This document shows positions 48,630-57,622 of a stretch of 64,000 nt of DNA, in pieces. The notes beneath the pieces were generated by a model that ran no database searches, had not been told where the DNA came from, and saw only the letters and a program-made list of their open reading frames with translations. Numbering within the stretch: the first letter of the stretch is position 1; every line of letters begins with the position of its first letter. Location: assembly GCF_036417355.1 (NCBI RefSeq), contig NZ_CP143889.1, positions 744,001-808,000 of the forward strand, in the 5' to 3' direction. Origin of the DNA: Akkermansia sp. RCC_12PD (GTDB lineage Bacteria; Verrucomicrobiota; Verrucomicrobiia; Verrucomicrobiales; Akkermansiaceae). The translations under genes and the position numbers were made by a program.

Positions 48630-49157
48630 TTAAAATTCCACCAGCAATTTTTCAAGATACTGGAAGAAGATGCTTCCATCCTCTCCGCTGATGCCACGGT
48701 CCCCTTCCGCATCAATGTCCGTATTGGTAAAGCGCGCTATCACGTGTACCCAGGTATAAATGATGCCCCATTCTCCGTAATGTTTGGGATCGAATACGAC
48801 ACGGTGCTCGTAATTCTGCTCAAAATAGATGGTTCCTCCGTCATCGGGATCGGAAATCGGACCGCAATACTTGACGATGATGTAATAGATACCCTTGTAA
48901 TACCACTCCTCCTTCGTCTTGGGCTTCTTGGAAAGGGTGGTGCTCATCTTGAACTTCACGGGGGTGATGTCGTATGCCGTACTATCCACGTCATGGCGCC
49001 TGATACCCGCTTGCGGAAGAGGGACTTTATTCACGATGGAAACGCCCGTGTAATCAAGGTATTTGCCATACCACGAAGTTTTTGGCGGAGCCAGCTCCGC
49101 GTTCAGCAGGCATGTCCCCGACAAGATCAGCATTAGTATACATGCAATTTTATTCAT
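48630..49157 (-). CDS. Small secreted hypothetical protein coupled to the propeller gene
   Basis: The 175-residue protein has a signal peptide (MNKIACILMLILSGTCLLNA) and a mature part rich in Lys, Tyr and Asp with likely beta strands (YIIVKYCGPISDPDDGGTIYF, YEHRVVFDPKHYGEWGIIY). No family recognised. Its ATG overlaps the stop codon of the upstream propeller-protein gene by 4 bp, so the pair is translationally coupled and the proteins probably act together outside the cytoplasm. Confidence 0.75.
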   Translation of the reverse strand: MNKIACILMLILSGTCLLNAELAPPKTSWYGKYLDYTGVSIVNKVPLPQAGIRRHDVDSTAYDITPVKFKMSTTLSKKPKTKEEWYYKGIYYIIVKYCGPISDPDDGGTIYFEQNYEHRVVFDPKHYGEWGIIYTWVHVIARFTNTDIDAEGDRGISGEDGSIFFQYLEKLLVEF

Positions 49158-51730
49158 CGTTCTCTTCTTGATTTTTGTTGTTTCAACAATTCCTGTTTCA
49201 GGTATTCCTTCATCTCTTGGACGGATTTTTCAGGAAGGGTTTTGGCATCGTCCCGGTATTGCCTCCAGTCGATGCGCAGTCTCGCCATGAGCATGACCTC
49301 CTGGAGCGAGAAGGGAATGGTTCCCGGTGCATTCGGCATAAATTCCCTGGACCGGTTGCACGGATAGTAAATCTGGCTCTGGTGCCATGAGCGCTTCATC
49401 GTCTCGTCAAATGACTTCCGCACCTGTTCGTCGCTGATCCTGGCCTCCCACTGCAGGCCGTCCACCGTGTATTTATCCTGTTCCTCCTGCCGGGAAGCCT
49501 CCCGCCACAGGGCAAGAAGATACCTGTTCTGCAGACTGCACCCTTCCGGAGTCAGGTACTTGCGATCATACTGCAACTCATACAGCGGCTTGAACAGGGC
49601 CTTGTGCTTTTCCCCCGGAATGGATGAGTTGACTTTCCCCGGAGTAGGAATGATGCCGGCAAATTCTCCGGGCACATAATAGGGCAGTTCTTCCGGTTGC
49701 CGCGTTTCCCACGGAATTTTTTCACTCACAAACACTCCGTTCAAGATAGTATTGAACGATCCGTTCCTGCGGACATGGAACAGATACAGGCCACCCCGCC
49801 TGCACATGAACCGCTCGTAAACGCCGGACCCGGCAAAGCGTGAAACGCGCGCGCGCGCCTCCACAGGAAAGGACTGCCACTGCTCCATGGACTTGGCAAG
49901 CGCCAGCCCATTTTTGCTCTTCCTCCCTATTTCAATATCTCCTATATTGTTGAACTGAAACTGGATGAAGGAGGTGGTTGGGTGCCGCCTGGCTTCAATC
50001 AGGTAATCCCGCCTGGACTCGTTCCGAAGGTAGCCGTTGGGATTATAAAAATACAGGGCTATTTCATGAACCCCTTCCGGCACTTCCACAGCCACCCAGA
50101 TATCCGGCCCGTCTACATAATGCGGATACACTTCTCCGTGGTCGTCCCATTCCGCTTCAGTCCGGACGGAATCGGTCGGATCAAAAAGAACATTCCGGTT
50201 CCCGTCGTCCTTCACCTTCTCCACCCACCACCGCAGCGCATCGTTCTTGTTGCGGTTCAGGCCCATGATTCCCTGAATCCAATAGGTAGACACCGCTCCG
50301 GTAACGCCTGGAAATCCCGGAACCGACGTCAGCGTGCGGAAGGGAACCGTCTTGGCCATGAACTCGGAATTGCTCATGGGGGCATTCGTGGCGCACAGCG
50401 TGGCGCGCGTCATTCCATACTTGCCGCCCCAGTCACCCTTGGTGGACCAGTCCTCTCCCTTGAAAACAATACTTTTCCCCTTGTCGCCGCGGCGTCCCAG
50501 ATCCTCCAGGCTTTTCAACACTTTTGCGGACTCTTCCATCCGCGCCTCCGCGGGAAAGCCGGGCTCCTTTTCCCGCTCCGGCGCATCCAGGTTGTAGGAT
50601 GAGGCGCCCGCCTGCACCATAACCAGACCGCCCCCATAGGTCCCCGCCAGCACGCTGCCGTCCCCCAGGACCAGCAAATCGGAAATATGGGTCCCTTCCA
50701 GTCCTTTCCGCAGTCTCTTTCTAACCTTCATCGTATCGGCATCCAGCACATCCACCCCCTGTGTCCGGAAACCGACGAAGATTTCCTTTCCGTTTCCGGC
50801 AAGGGCCGACACAAAGTCCTCCGACAACAGGCGCGTATCTCCCTGGGGAGGAATGGCGGTCTTTCTTGCAGCGGCTCCATACAGGCTGTTGTTCTTGCGG
50901 GCATAATCCCTGCCGCGCACAAAATTCCAGGAACTGATGCCGTTGCTGAAAGCCAGCCCGGAGCAGGTTCCCGTCAGTATCCGGTCCTTATCCATGCAAA
51001 CCAGAACATTGCAGGCATTGGAAGGCAGCCCGTCGCCAAGCGGCTGATACGGCTGGCTGACAAACTGGTTCTTGTCCCAGAACCATGGAGCCTGCACCAC
51101 CTTCCATTGGGAATATCCGGACTTGCGGGAAGCGCAGGCTACACCGCCAAACCCGTACGCCAGCCACAGGTTCCCTCTGGAATCAAAACCGGCGGAAGCC
51201 GCCTGGTCTTCCGTCATTCCGGTGGAGCGGTCCAGCATTTGCCATGAATCGCCGGCGGGATCGTACAAGGCCACGCCTCCGGAAGTGGCCACGGCCACTT
51301 CCCCGGAAACAGGGGAAACGGCAATGGCATACACATGCTCTCCATTCAGGGCGTTGCTGCGGTCATACATTTTCCATCCCTGCCCATTGAAAACGGCCAC
51401 GCCGCAATCGTCCGTCCCCACCCAGACCCGGCCCTGCCGGTCTTCCGCAATGCAGGTGAAATTGGCTTTCCGCGGAAAGCTGGAAGAATAATTCACGTTC
51501 ACCCATGACTTCTCATAAGCCCCGTTTTTAACATCCAGACGGTAGATGCTCTCGCGCTCCCCCACCGCCCAGATGGCTCCCTGGCTGTCCGCCAATATTC
51601 CCCGGATGAACTTGACCGGACATTCGGGTAATTTTTCCGGTACATTGACAGAGGCGGCCTGCACATGCATTCCAAAAAAAGAAAAAACAACTGCCGCCAT
51701 TCCGATAAAACGAATAATGCTCAATAACAT
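49154..51730 (-). CDS. Secreted two-component-type propeller protein without a kinase domain
   Basis: The 858-residue protein has a signal peptide (MLLSIIRFIGMAAVVFSFFGMHVQA). A seven-bladed propeller region (about residues 35-370) follows, with repeats such as FTCIAEDRQGRVWVGTDDCG, DQAASAGFDSRGNLWLA and ISDLLVLGDGSVLAGTYGG, the pattern of the extracellular sensor of hybrid two-component proteins. No transmembrane helix, kinase or HTH follows. Instead there is a ~480-residue region of unknown type. So this is a free sensor-like, scaffold or enzyme-associated propeller. The next gene (48630-49157) overlaps it by 4 bp. Confidence 0.75.
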   Translation of the reverse strand: MLLSIIRFIGMAAVVFSFFGMHVQAASVNVPEKLPECPVKFIRGILADSQGAIWAVGERESIYRLDVKNGAYEKSWVNVNYSSSFPRKANFTCIAEDRQGRVWVGTDDCGVAVFNGQGWKMYDRSNALNGEHVYAIAVSPVSGEVAVATSGGVALYDPAGDSWQMLDRSTGMTEDQAASAGFDSRGNLWLAYGFGGVACASRKSGYSQWKVVQAPWFWDKNQFVSQPYQPLGDGLPSNACNVLVCMDKDRILTGTCSGLAFSNGISSWNFVRGRDYARKNNSLYGAAARKTAIPPQGDTRLLSEDFVSALAGNGKEIFVGFRTQGVDVLDADTMKVRKRLRKGLEGTHISDLLVLGDGSVLAGTYGGGLVMVQAGASSYNLDAPEREKEPGFPAEARMEESAKVLKSLEDLGRRGDKGKSIVFKGEDWSTKGDWGGKYGMTRATLCATNAPMSNSEFMAKTVPFRTLTSVPGFPGVTGAVSTYWIQGIMGLNRNKNDALRWWVEKVKDDGNRNVLFDPTDSVRTEAEWDDHGEVYPHYVDGPDIWVAVEVPEGVHEIALYFYNPNGYLRNESRRDYLIEARRHPTTSFIQFQFNNIGDIEIGRKSKNGLALAKSMEQWQSFPVEARARVSRFAGSGVYERFMCRRGGLYLFHVRRNGSFNTILNGVFVSEKIPWETRQPEELPYYVPGEFAGIIPTPGKVNSSIPGEKHKALFKPLYELQYDRKYLTPEGCSLQNRYLLALWREASRQEEQDKYTVDGLQWEARISDEQVRKSFDETMKRSWHQSQIYYPCNRSREFMPNAPGTIPFSLQEVMLMARLRIDWRQYRDDAKTLPEKSVQEMKEYLKQELLKQQKSRRER

Positions 51731-52316
51731 ACATTAAGTTTATTATGATTTCTAATGATATAAGGTATTTTTCATTAAGACGAATAATATTCAACTTATT
51801 TCCAAACAAATACAGCAATTTATCCCTATCTAAAAATATAATAAATTTACTGTCTGTCAGTTCCGATAAGCTATACGAAAAATCCTTCATGTCCAGATCG
51901 AAGTGCACGAACCCCATCAATACCGTGAACGGCATCAGAATTGCCTCTTCCATTTCCCCATCATTTCTTTATTTATTCTCATTATTTTATAAAAAATATA
52001 TAAATCATTATTTTTCATTATTAATTCCACATCTCGAAAGAATAGCTTTATATATATTATATAATACTAATAATCAACAAATTATAAAACTCATCAAATA
52101 ATCATTCCCCACCTTTCCGCCTACTCAAAAACTGATATTTCCAAGAAAAATCTACCTATTTCTGAGATGAAATAAATTCCTCCAACACCTTCCACGTACC
52201 GATTCCATGCTAAACCTCACGTTTTCTTCACTTTTCCCAAGCAGCCGGAACCGCGCTCCCTTCCCCATTCGCCCCGCCGTGAATTCTTCCCTTTCGAAGG
52301 ATAGCGGCCAGCCACA
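51731..52316. other. AT-rich intergenic stretch
   Basis: About 585 bp, much richer in A and T than the surrounding genes, especially 51960-52080 with long TA-rich runs. Short open frames exist on both strands but none has a start signal or convincing residue mix. No inverted repeat or insertion-sequence end was found. It lies between a propeller gene and a truncated gene copy, consistent with deletion and decay. Confidence 0.6.
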
Positions 52317-52654
52317 CTGAACCTCTCCAGCTTCAACACGGCGCTGATCGATCGTCCACGATGGACGTGACCGGCGGCCTGACGCTGAACCTGGACAGCG
52401 CTCTAATGTTTGATTCCGCCTCCCAGACGATCGACTTGGTCACCTTGGGCTCAGGCACTTCCCTGGAGCATTACATCGACTGGGACGCCCTTCTGACGCT
52501 CACCCAAAACGGCCAGAACCTGATCTGGGACGGCGTCACCTACAACAATGGCAGCCTGACCTTCACCGGTCTCGCCGTACCGGAACCCGGCACGGCCGCA
52601 TCTAGCCTGCTGGGCCTTACGTCCCTACTGATGAGACAGCGGAAAAACTCTTAA
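52317..52654 (+). pseudogene. Truncated copy of the PEP-CTERM protein C-terminal region
   Basis: The frame from 52361 to 52654 encodes TGGLTLNLDSALMFDSAS-like sequence through LTFTGLAVPEPGTAA and LLMRQRKNS, clearly homologous to the last ~95 residues of the protein at 45936-48419. Similarity extends upstream to about 52317 (AACCTCTCCAGCTTCAACAC versus AATCTCACCAGCTTCAATAC) but in another frame and with a small deletion, so this is a broken duplicate. It has a PEP-CTERM signal but no signal peptide or start context. Confidence 0.85.
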
Positions 52655-52918
52655 AGCCAGCTTATAGCACGACTCTCCCGGGGCTGTTCCGTTACAAGAG
52701 TATGCGGAACAGCCCCTGCTTGCTGAAAGGGGGATGAAAAAACATTTTCCCCTTCCCTTCGCGCGGTTCCGGGAACATACCGCAACCGTCGTTCCGCTTG
52801 TTGAAAACGGTTCCCATGACGGGAATAATATGAGCATCGCCCTTCTGGAAATTGCCATAACCTGTTCAAGAGAGAACCATCTCTCCCGGCCGGTTCACGC
52901 CGGCCGTCAACCAAACTC

Positions 52919-53407
52919 ATGAAACCAATGACGACGAGCAATAAACACATCGGCCTGAAAAAATCAGACCTCAACAAAGTAATCGAGTCCCTGCAGGAAC
53001 TCCTGGCGGACTATCAGGTTTACTACGCCAATGTCCGCGGACTGCACTGGAACGTCAAAGGACCGAATTTCTTTGTCCTTCACCTCCAGTTTGAAAAACT
53101 CTATCTGGACGCCGCCAAAAAAGTCGACCAGCTTGCAGAACGCATTCTGGCCCTGGGTGGAACGCCGGAAAGCAGATTCAGCAAGTACCTTTCCCAGGCC
53201 CATCTTAAGGAAACGGGAGAAATCTCCGACGCCAAGAAAGCTATCCAGACTATCCTGGAAAGCCTGAACCACTTCATTGAAATGGAACGCAACGCCATTG
53301 ACGTGGCCGAACGGGCGGAAGACGAAGGCACGGCCGACCTGCTCACCGCCTTCCTTCAGGACCAGGAACAACTCGTCTGGATGTTCATGGCTTGCGAGGC
53401 CCGTTGA
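52919..53407 (+). CDS. dps: Dps-family ferritin-like DNA-protection protein
   Basis: Dps proteins form 12-mers that oxidise and store iron and protect DNA from peroxide. The 162-residue protein has the expected four-helix bundle. The ferroxidase motif is intact: NVRGLHWNVKGPNFFVLHLQFEKLY contributes the His and the later Asp and Glu, and YLDAAKKVDQLAERILALGG follows. Length fits the family. It is a single gene with a hairpin (GGAGTTTC/GAAACTCC) after it. A catalase is at 17.7 kb; no shared operator is visible. Confidence 0.93.
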   Translation: MKPMTTSNKHIGLKKSDLNKVIESLQELLADYQVYYANVRGLHWNVKGPNFFVLHLQFEKLYLDAAKKVDQLAERILALGGTPESRFSKYLSQAHLKETGEISDAKKAIQTILESLNHFIEMERNAIDVAERAEDEGTADLLTAFLQDQEQLVWMFMACEAR

Positions 53408-53468
53408 CGTGCCGTTGGCAGTTGTTTAGAACAAATATTTTCACTAGGGCATTCCTCCTGGAGCCGCC

Positions 53469-53502
53469 GGAGTTTCTGCACATACGGAAACTCCAGCTTT
53501 TC
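53469..53502 (+). terminator. Hairpin after dps
   Basis: GGAGTTTC pairs with GAAACTCC (53469-53476 and 53487-53494) around a 10-nt loop, followed by AGCTTTTC, 61 bp after the dps stop. Confidence 0.65.
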
Positions 53503-53792
53503 ATCTTACCGAAAAAGACCGCCTGTCCAGTTTTCAACATATTCCCTAACCGGGATACAAATATTTGACGACGGGGTTCCAAAGTTCAAAAACCAATCGG
53601 ACAGGCAAACGCACCCCTTTAAATTCGGAATAGGCGACGGGGAAGGAACAATACTTGCTTTCCCAAGGCACCGTTCCGGCCAAGCTTCTCCAAAAGCGCC
53701 CGGTTTGAAGCCATGAACAGGGTGTTGGCAAAAGAACCGGGCATTCCCATGCATGGAATGGTCCGGGCGTTATTCCAAACAGCAGAGAGCCC

Positions 53793-53880
53793 TGCATTCT
53801 TCTTTTAAAAATGCATGACCGGAGCAGGCAGGCGTTTTACCGGGAAAGCCCCTGACCAGCTTGTTCCGCTCCTCCGGCCC
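53793..53880 (-). pseudogene. Degraded copy of the gltB 3' end
   Basis: The sequence follows 57614-57697 (last codons and stop of gltB plus 3' flank) base by base with about two-thirds identity and small gaps, in the same orientation. Shared blocks include TGCATTCTT, ATGCATG, GAGCA, ACCGGGA and CTCCTCCGGCC-like TTCCTCCGGCC. The reading frame is not kept. The rest of the 650-bp gap (53408-54060) between dps and the next gene has short open frames but no supported gene. Confidence 0.55.
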
Positions 53881-54060
53881 GTAGTGCATCAGGCCGTCTC
53901 ATTCCCCTTTTAAATTTTAATGGGCGAACGGCCATTGCTCTAGAAATCCGCCTCTCTTCTCTTTTAGAGGGTAATCAGCAACAGGCCATCATGTTCTAAA
54001 TTTTCCTTCATCTTTCCCGGAACGTCAAAAAATATATAGACAACACACATTAAATTTTAG

Positions 54061-55017
54061 ATGATAAAGTATCTCTTTATGAAGGGTTTTATTCATTTGT
54101 GCTTCCTTGGAATCGCTGTTTCTACATGTTTCATTACTGTGAATAAAGGAATTGCAGGACCGCTTCCCCATAGATCCCGAACGGACATTACCCCGATGTC
54201 CCTGCTTCAGGATTTGAAAAACGGCACCAGAACCAAGGCGCAACTTAAAACAGCCCTCCTCGAATACATGAAGAAGGAAGCAGGAAAAACCGAGGATAAT
54301 GTCACTAGATACACTCCGGAAGCCGGACGCAACAAGAACGTCATCACCTACGTAGGCTTTGAAAAGGATTGGTCCGTCATCAACAAACGGTCCCTTGCCG
54401 TCCTCAAGGAAACCCTTCCAAAACTCCAGAGCCAGGACTCTTCCATCCGCCTGGAAGGCCTTGACGATCTCACCAACCTGATGCTGGCCTTTGAAATTAC
54501 CACCACCCCGGAGAAGAAACAAAACAAGGCTTTAAGGCTCTTGCTTGGCCATTTCTACTTTTTCCCTAGCCTTTATTTCAAGGAGATCCGCACCGAGTCC
54601 TATCTTCCGGAACGCATGCTGCGCATCGGTTCTTTCCATGCTGCCGACTTTTTTGATATGGGAAAGAAGTTCTATCCCCTCGGCATTGAGGCATACAAGC
54701 GTCTTTTAAAGGCGTACGGAACGACTATGTCCGAGCAAAGCCAATACGTTTACTGGATTTCATGGGGATATCTCCAATTGAAACAATATGATGAAGCCAT
54801 TACCTGGGCAAAAAAAAATGCCGCTGTGCGAAGGTATGACGGAGGCACCCGCCAGGCTGCAACAATGGGCCAGACAAGGAAAGTCCAAGCAGAAAAAAAA
54901 GAAATGAACCGTAGGTCCACCCATGACTACCCTATCCAAAACACTTTTCTTTATCCTCATTGCCGCATCAGCGGCAGCATTTCAAGAAGCTTCCGCCAAG
55001 GACGATATCAAGGTTGA
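54061..55017 (+). CDS. Hypothetical secreted protein with A8 slippery tract near its end
   Basis: The 318-residue product has an N-terminal hydrophobic segment (GFIHLCFLGIAVSTCF) and a helical body. Segments near residues 220-265 (SQYVYWISWGYLQLKQYDEAITWAKK) resemble a tetratricopeptide-like repeat. The last ~38 residues overlap the next gene in another frame and look out of frame. If the A8 run at 54893-54900 had seven A, the protein would end KKK-TGA at about 54906, 17 bp before the next ATG. A frameshift in this run is therefore likely. No family recognised; composition is more AT-rich than neighbours. Confidence 0.65.
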   Translation: MIKYLFMKGFIHLCFLGIAVSTCFITVNKGIAGPLPHRSRTDITPMSLLQDLKNGTRTKAQLKTALLEYMKKEAGKTEDNVTRYTPEAGRNKNVITYVGFEKDWSVINKRSLAVLKETLPKLQSQDSSIRLEGLDDLTNLMLAFEITTTPEKKQNKALRLLLGHFYFFPSLYFKEIRTESYLPERMLRIGSFHAADFFDMGKKFYPLGIEAYKRLLKAYGTTMSEQSQYVYWISWGYLQLKQYDEAITWAKKNAAVRRYDGGTRQAATMGQTRKVQAEKKEMNRRSTHDYPIQNTFLYPHCRISGSISRSFRQGRYQG

Positions 55018-56066
55018 CGACATCTTCTCTAAACAGGATCAGCAGAAAATTGTCCACATTATTGAGCATCCCGCGGATGAAGTTGCAGCGCCCCTCATTC
55101 AACGCGCTCTACAAGGACATGTCAAAAAATCCAATTCGACCATCGTCACAGATCCTCACCAACCTCACAAGGAAAATTATTCCGTCTCTTTTACATTCAA
55201 GGAATCTCCCCATGCCCGTACACGCCCCAAATATCCTGACGACGACACCAACCTGGATTTCTCAGGGCAGCCTTGCGGCATTGGGTTGGTGACCTTGGTA
55301 TCGGATGACGGCTGTACCATTTCCATTACAGGCGACAAGGGGAAAAAACAGGAATGGCTGAAAGAGAGCGGCAAAGGTCACGACATTTCCAAAGGCAGAA
55401 GGGATTATCCCAATGTCCTGATGCCCGGCACACATACATTGAACATTGAATATTCCCAGACCTACTACAATCCGGCACCGGGGAAAAGATCTGGATGGCA
55501 TCACCCTTTTCGTCACTCCTATTGCTGTTGACATTTCCGTACGCAAACAAAATGCTCCCACGGAAAATCATCGGGTACTTCTGATCAAGGGAGAATCCGT
55601 AGAAATGGCGCTGAACAAGGATATGCTGGGACAAAAAAGCAAATTTGAAGACCGGACCACTTGGGAAATATGCCGGTTGGAGTGTGATACGACAGGAGAA
55701 GGAAATTACGAAACTCAATGGGCTAAAGTCGGGAATGGAACCACATGCACTTACCAGTGCAATACTCCGGGAATTTATCGTGTACGTGCTAACGTCAATG
55801 GTAAAATTTTTACATATACCAGAAGGGAAAAAGCCTTTGAAGCAAAAGAGACCAAGCTTCTACAAAAAGGACATCCCGACTGCATAGGAGTAGTCAACAG
55901 CCAATATGAAAAAAACCTTATCAATAGCGCTATGGAATACATGACCAAAAAGCATTTTGCCAAGGCAACGCCGTGGTACGCCGTGGAAGACCTGGAATTT
56001 ATTTTTCAAACTTCCTCTCCACCCCTCACTCCTCCACAAAAAAACCTATCAGGAGTTCCCTCCTGA
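54923..56066 (+). pseudogene. Frameshifted hypothetical secreted protein
   Basis: The first frame (MTTLSKTLFFILIAASAAAFQEASA, a signal peptide) runs to NIEYSQTYYNPAPGK near 55486 and is then lost. The second frame continues naturally as DLDGITLFVTPIAVDISVRKQN to a stop at 56066. Dropping one base in the GGGGAAAA run at 55480-55487 joins them into one protein of about 380 residues. The joined protein looks beta-rich, with Cys pairs (ICRLECDTTG, TCTYQCNTPG) like an immunoglobulin-like fold. No family recognised. Start overlaps the end of the gene at 54061. Confidence 0.7.
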
Positions 56067-56126
56067 GAAGACAAATAAAAAATTACGGTCATAGCGATTT
56101 TTCAATAACCTGAAAGATTTGAGCAA

Positions 56127-56442
56127 ATGAAATTTATTTATCTACTATCAAGCCCATTCCTGCGGCATGTAAATTCCAACAATTATCTACGGTACTTTAA
56201 CGCCTCCTCTTGGGAAAGCATGCGCTCCCTTAGTAAAAGATTGGATAGATCCCGACAAAAAAATAGGATCCTGGAAATGAATGAATCCAACCAACACTCT
56301 ACCGGAACCGGGATGGTTTGAATTCGACAAAGCTCATGCGGCCATCATAGACTACGGTGGGGCCGGCATCAGTGCAGGTACCACCGACGTCAATAAAGTG
56401 CTTTATCTTACCTTCCCTTCATCCTTTAGAAAATATGAATAA
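56127..56442 (+). pseudogene. Decayed gene fragments
   Basis: Short frames here look like pieces of one gene. A frame open from 56173 reads APLVKDWIDPDKKIGSWK, hits TGA at 56278-56280, and continues from ATG 56281 in the same frame as LPEPGWFEFDKAHAAIIDYG to a stop at 56442. A second frame at 56127 begins MKFIYLLSSPFLRH. An in-frame stop in otherwise protein-like sequence indicates decay rather than a real gene. The region is AT-rich. Confidence 0.45.
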
Positions 56443-57508
56443 ATCCATTTTCTGCCTTCTTTTCATTGAGTGCTCTCTATCAGGATATGCCGGGGAAATT
56501 CGAAATATAGACCATATTCAGGAATATCAGAAGCTTCGATATCAATACGCCAGACAGGGGAACCTGGAAAAAGCGGCGGAAACCGATGCTAAACTCCGCC
56601 GGATTATTCTCAGAACTATTCCTGAAATTATTAAAGAATTAGAAAGTATTTCCCACAACGAAGAAATTTCTCTTGTTAGTTATCTCCGTAAACTCCCGGA
56701 TGAAGATTACTTAAAGATGGTCATGCAACTGGTTAGGCACGCAAACCTGAGGAATCCGGCACAACGTCAATTTCTAGAAAGCGTTATTTTCGAACCCTTT
56801 GAGGGAGAACGCGATAATCTGCTGGCAATGAATTGGAGAGACCAGCACGTTAGAGATCTCTGCTTTACTCTGAAAAAGAAACTTTCATCTGAAAGTCCAC
56901 ATCAGAAAACAATTTCTTCCATCCTTGATGGAGAATTGTATAAAAATATGATATACAATGCCTTTACGCATGGTGAACTTCGTATACCAAATCACCTGGG
57001 AAGGGGAGGATATGCCCCTCAATTCAAAAAATGGGGGGAGAACGAACAACAACAAATAAAAGCTGTCAAGGAGTTGCGCCAGGCATGGGACGCAGCATGC
57101 ACCGTCCTTCTTGAAATGAAAGGAACGGAGGATATCGCCCGAGTCAATCAAGCCTGGGAAAACGCTGCTCAAAAAGCAAAAGCCGTGATGAGAATGCTCC
57201 CGCCAAATGAAGAAGATGCCCAGCAACGAGTTGGTAAGTTTTTCTACGACACGGCTTTCAGCCAATACTTTTTTCTGGCTCCCGCGTCAAGGGAGGCCAA
57301 TTCAACCTATCAAAAAGTAATAAAAAAACTTGCTGAACTTTATAAGCTCCAGGAAAAACTTCCGTCACAGCTGACGGGTATCGGACAATTCCATGCAGAA
57401 ATCATCAGCTCTGAATCGTACCTCAATGAGGAAGCGCTTTTGCTGTTAACCAAGGAGCTAGAGGAAAAACTCCGCAAAGCCACATCTTCACGTTCCGTTG
57501 AAGAGTAA
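56435..57508 (+). CDS. Secreted helical hypothetical protein
   Basis: The 357-residue protein is started at ATG 56435, which begins a signal peptide (MNKSIFCLLFIECSLSGYAGE). The mature part is strongly helical and charged (LRYQYARQGNLEKAAETDAKLRR, YQKVIKKLAELYKLQEKLP), probably a bundle of long helices. No known family. It overlaps the end of the decayed frame upstream by 8 bp and converges on gltB. Like its neighbours from 54 kb it is more AT-rich than the window average, possibly acquired or under weak constraint. Confidence 0.65.
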   Translation: MNKSIFCLLFIECSLSGYAGEIRNIDHIQEYQKLRYQYARQGNLEKAAETDAKLRRIILRTIPEIIKELESISHNEEISLVSYLRKLPDEDYLKMVMQLVRHANLRNPAQRQFLESVIFEPFEGERDNLLAMNWRDQHVRDLCFTLKKKLSSESPHQKTISSILDGELYKNMIYNAFTHGELRIPNHLGRGGYAPQFKKWGENEQQQIKAVKELRQAWDAACTVLLEMKGTEDIARVNQAWENAAQKAKAVMRMLPPNEEDAQQRVGKFFYDTAFSQYFFLAPASREANSTYQKVIKKLAELYKLQEKLPSQLTGIGQFHAEIISSESYLNEEALLLLTKELEEKLRKATSSRSVEE

Positions 57509-57551
57509 GCCCCGGAATATTCCTTTTTCGCACTTTCTTTCAGGAGGGTCA

Positions 57552-57583
57552 AAAAACGGGGCCTCCGCACCCGCGGAGGCCCC
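57552..57583 (-). terminator. gltB terminator
   Basis: On the minus strand GGGGCCTCCGC pairs with GCGGAGGCCCC around GGGT, followed by a T6 run after one G. The arms are perfect. It lies 39 bp after the gltB stop. Confidence 0.9.
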
Positions 57584-57622
57584 AGCTTACCCAAACAACA
57601 GAAAATTGCTGCATGCATTCTT

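Noticed and set aside
51528-51953. A 141-codon minus-strand frame in the AT-rich gap
   Set aside because: Half of it is a shadow of the propeller gene and the rest has the Leu/Ile/Asn/Phe bias of AT-rich non-coding DNA; no start signal.
51745-52101. A 118-codon plus-strand frame in the AT-rich gap
   Set aside because: Composition typical of AT-rich spacer, no ribosome-binding site and no family resemblance.
53506-53797. Two overlapping minus-strand frames after dps
   Set aside because: No start context and no recognisable protein; the region includes a degraded gltB copy nearby and is better read as non-coding.
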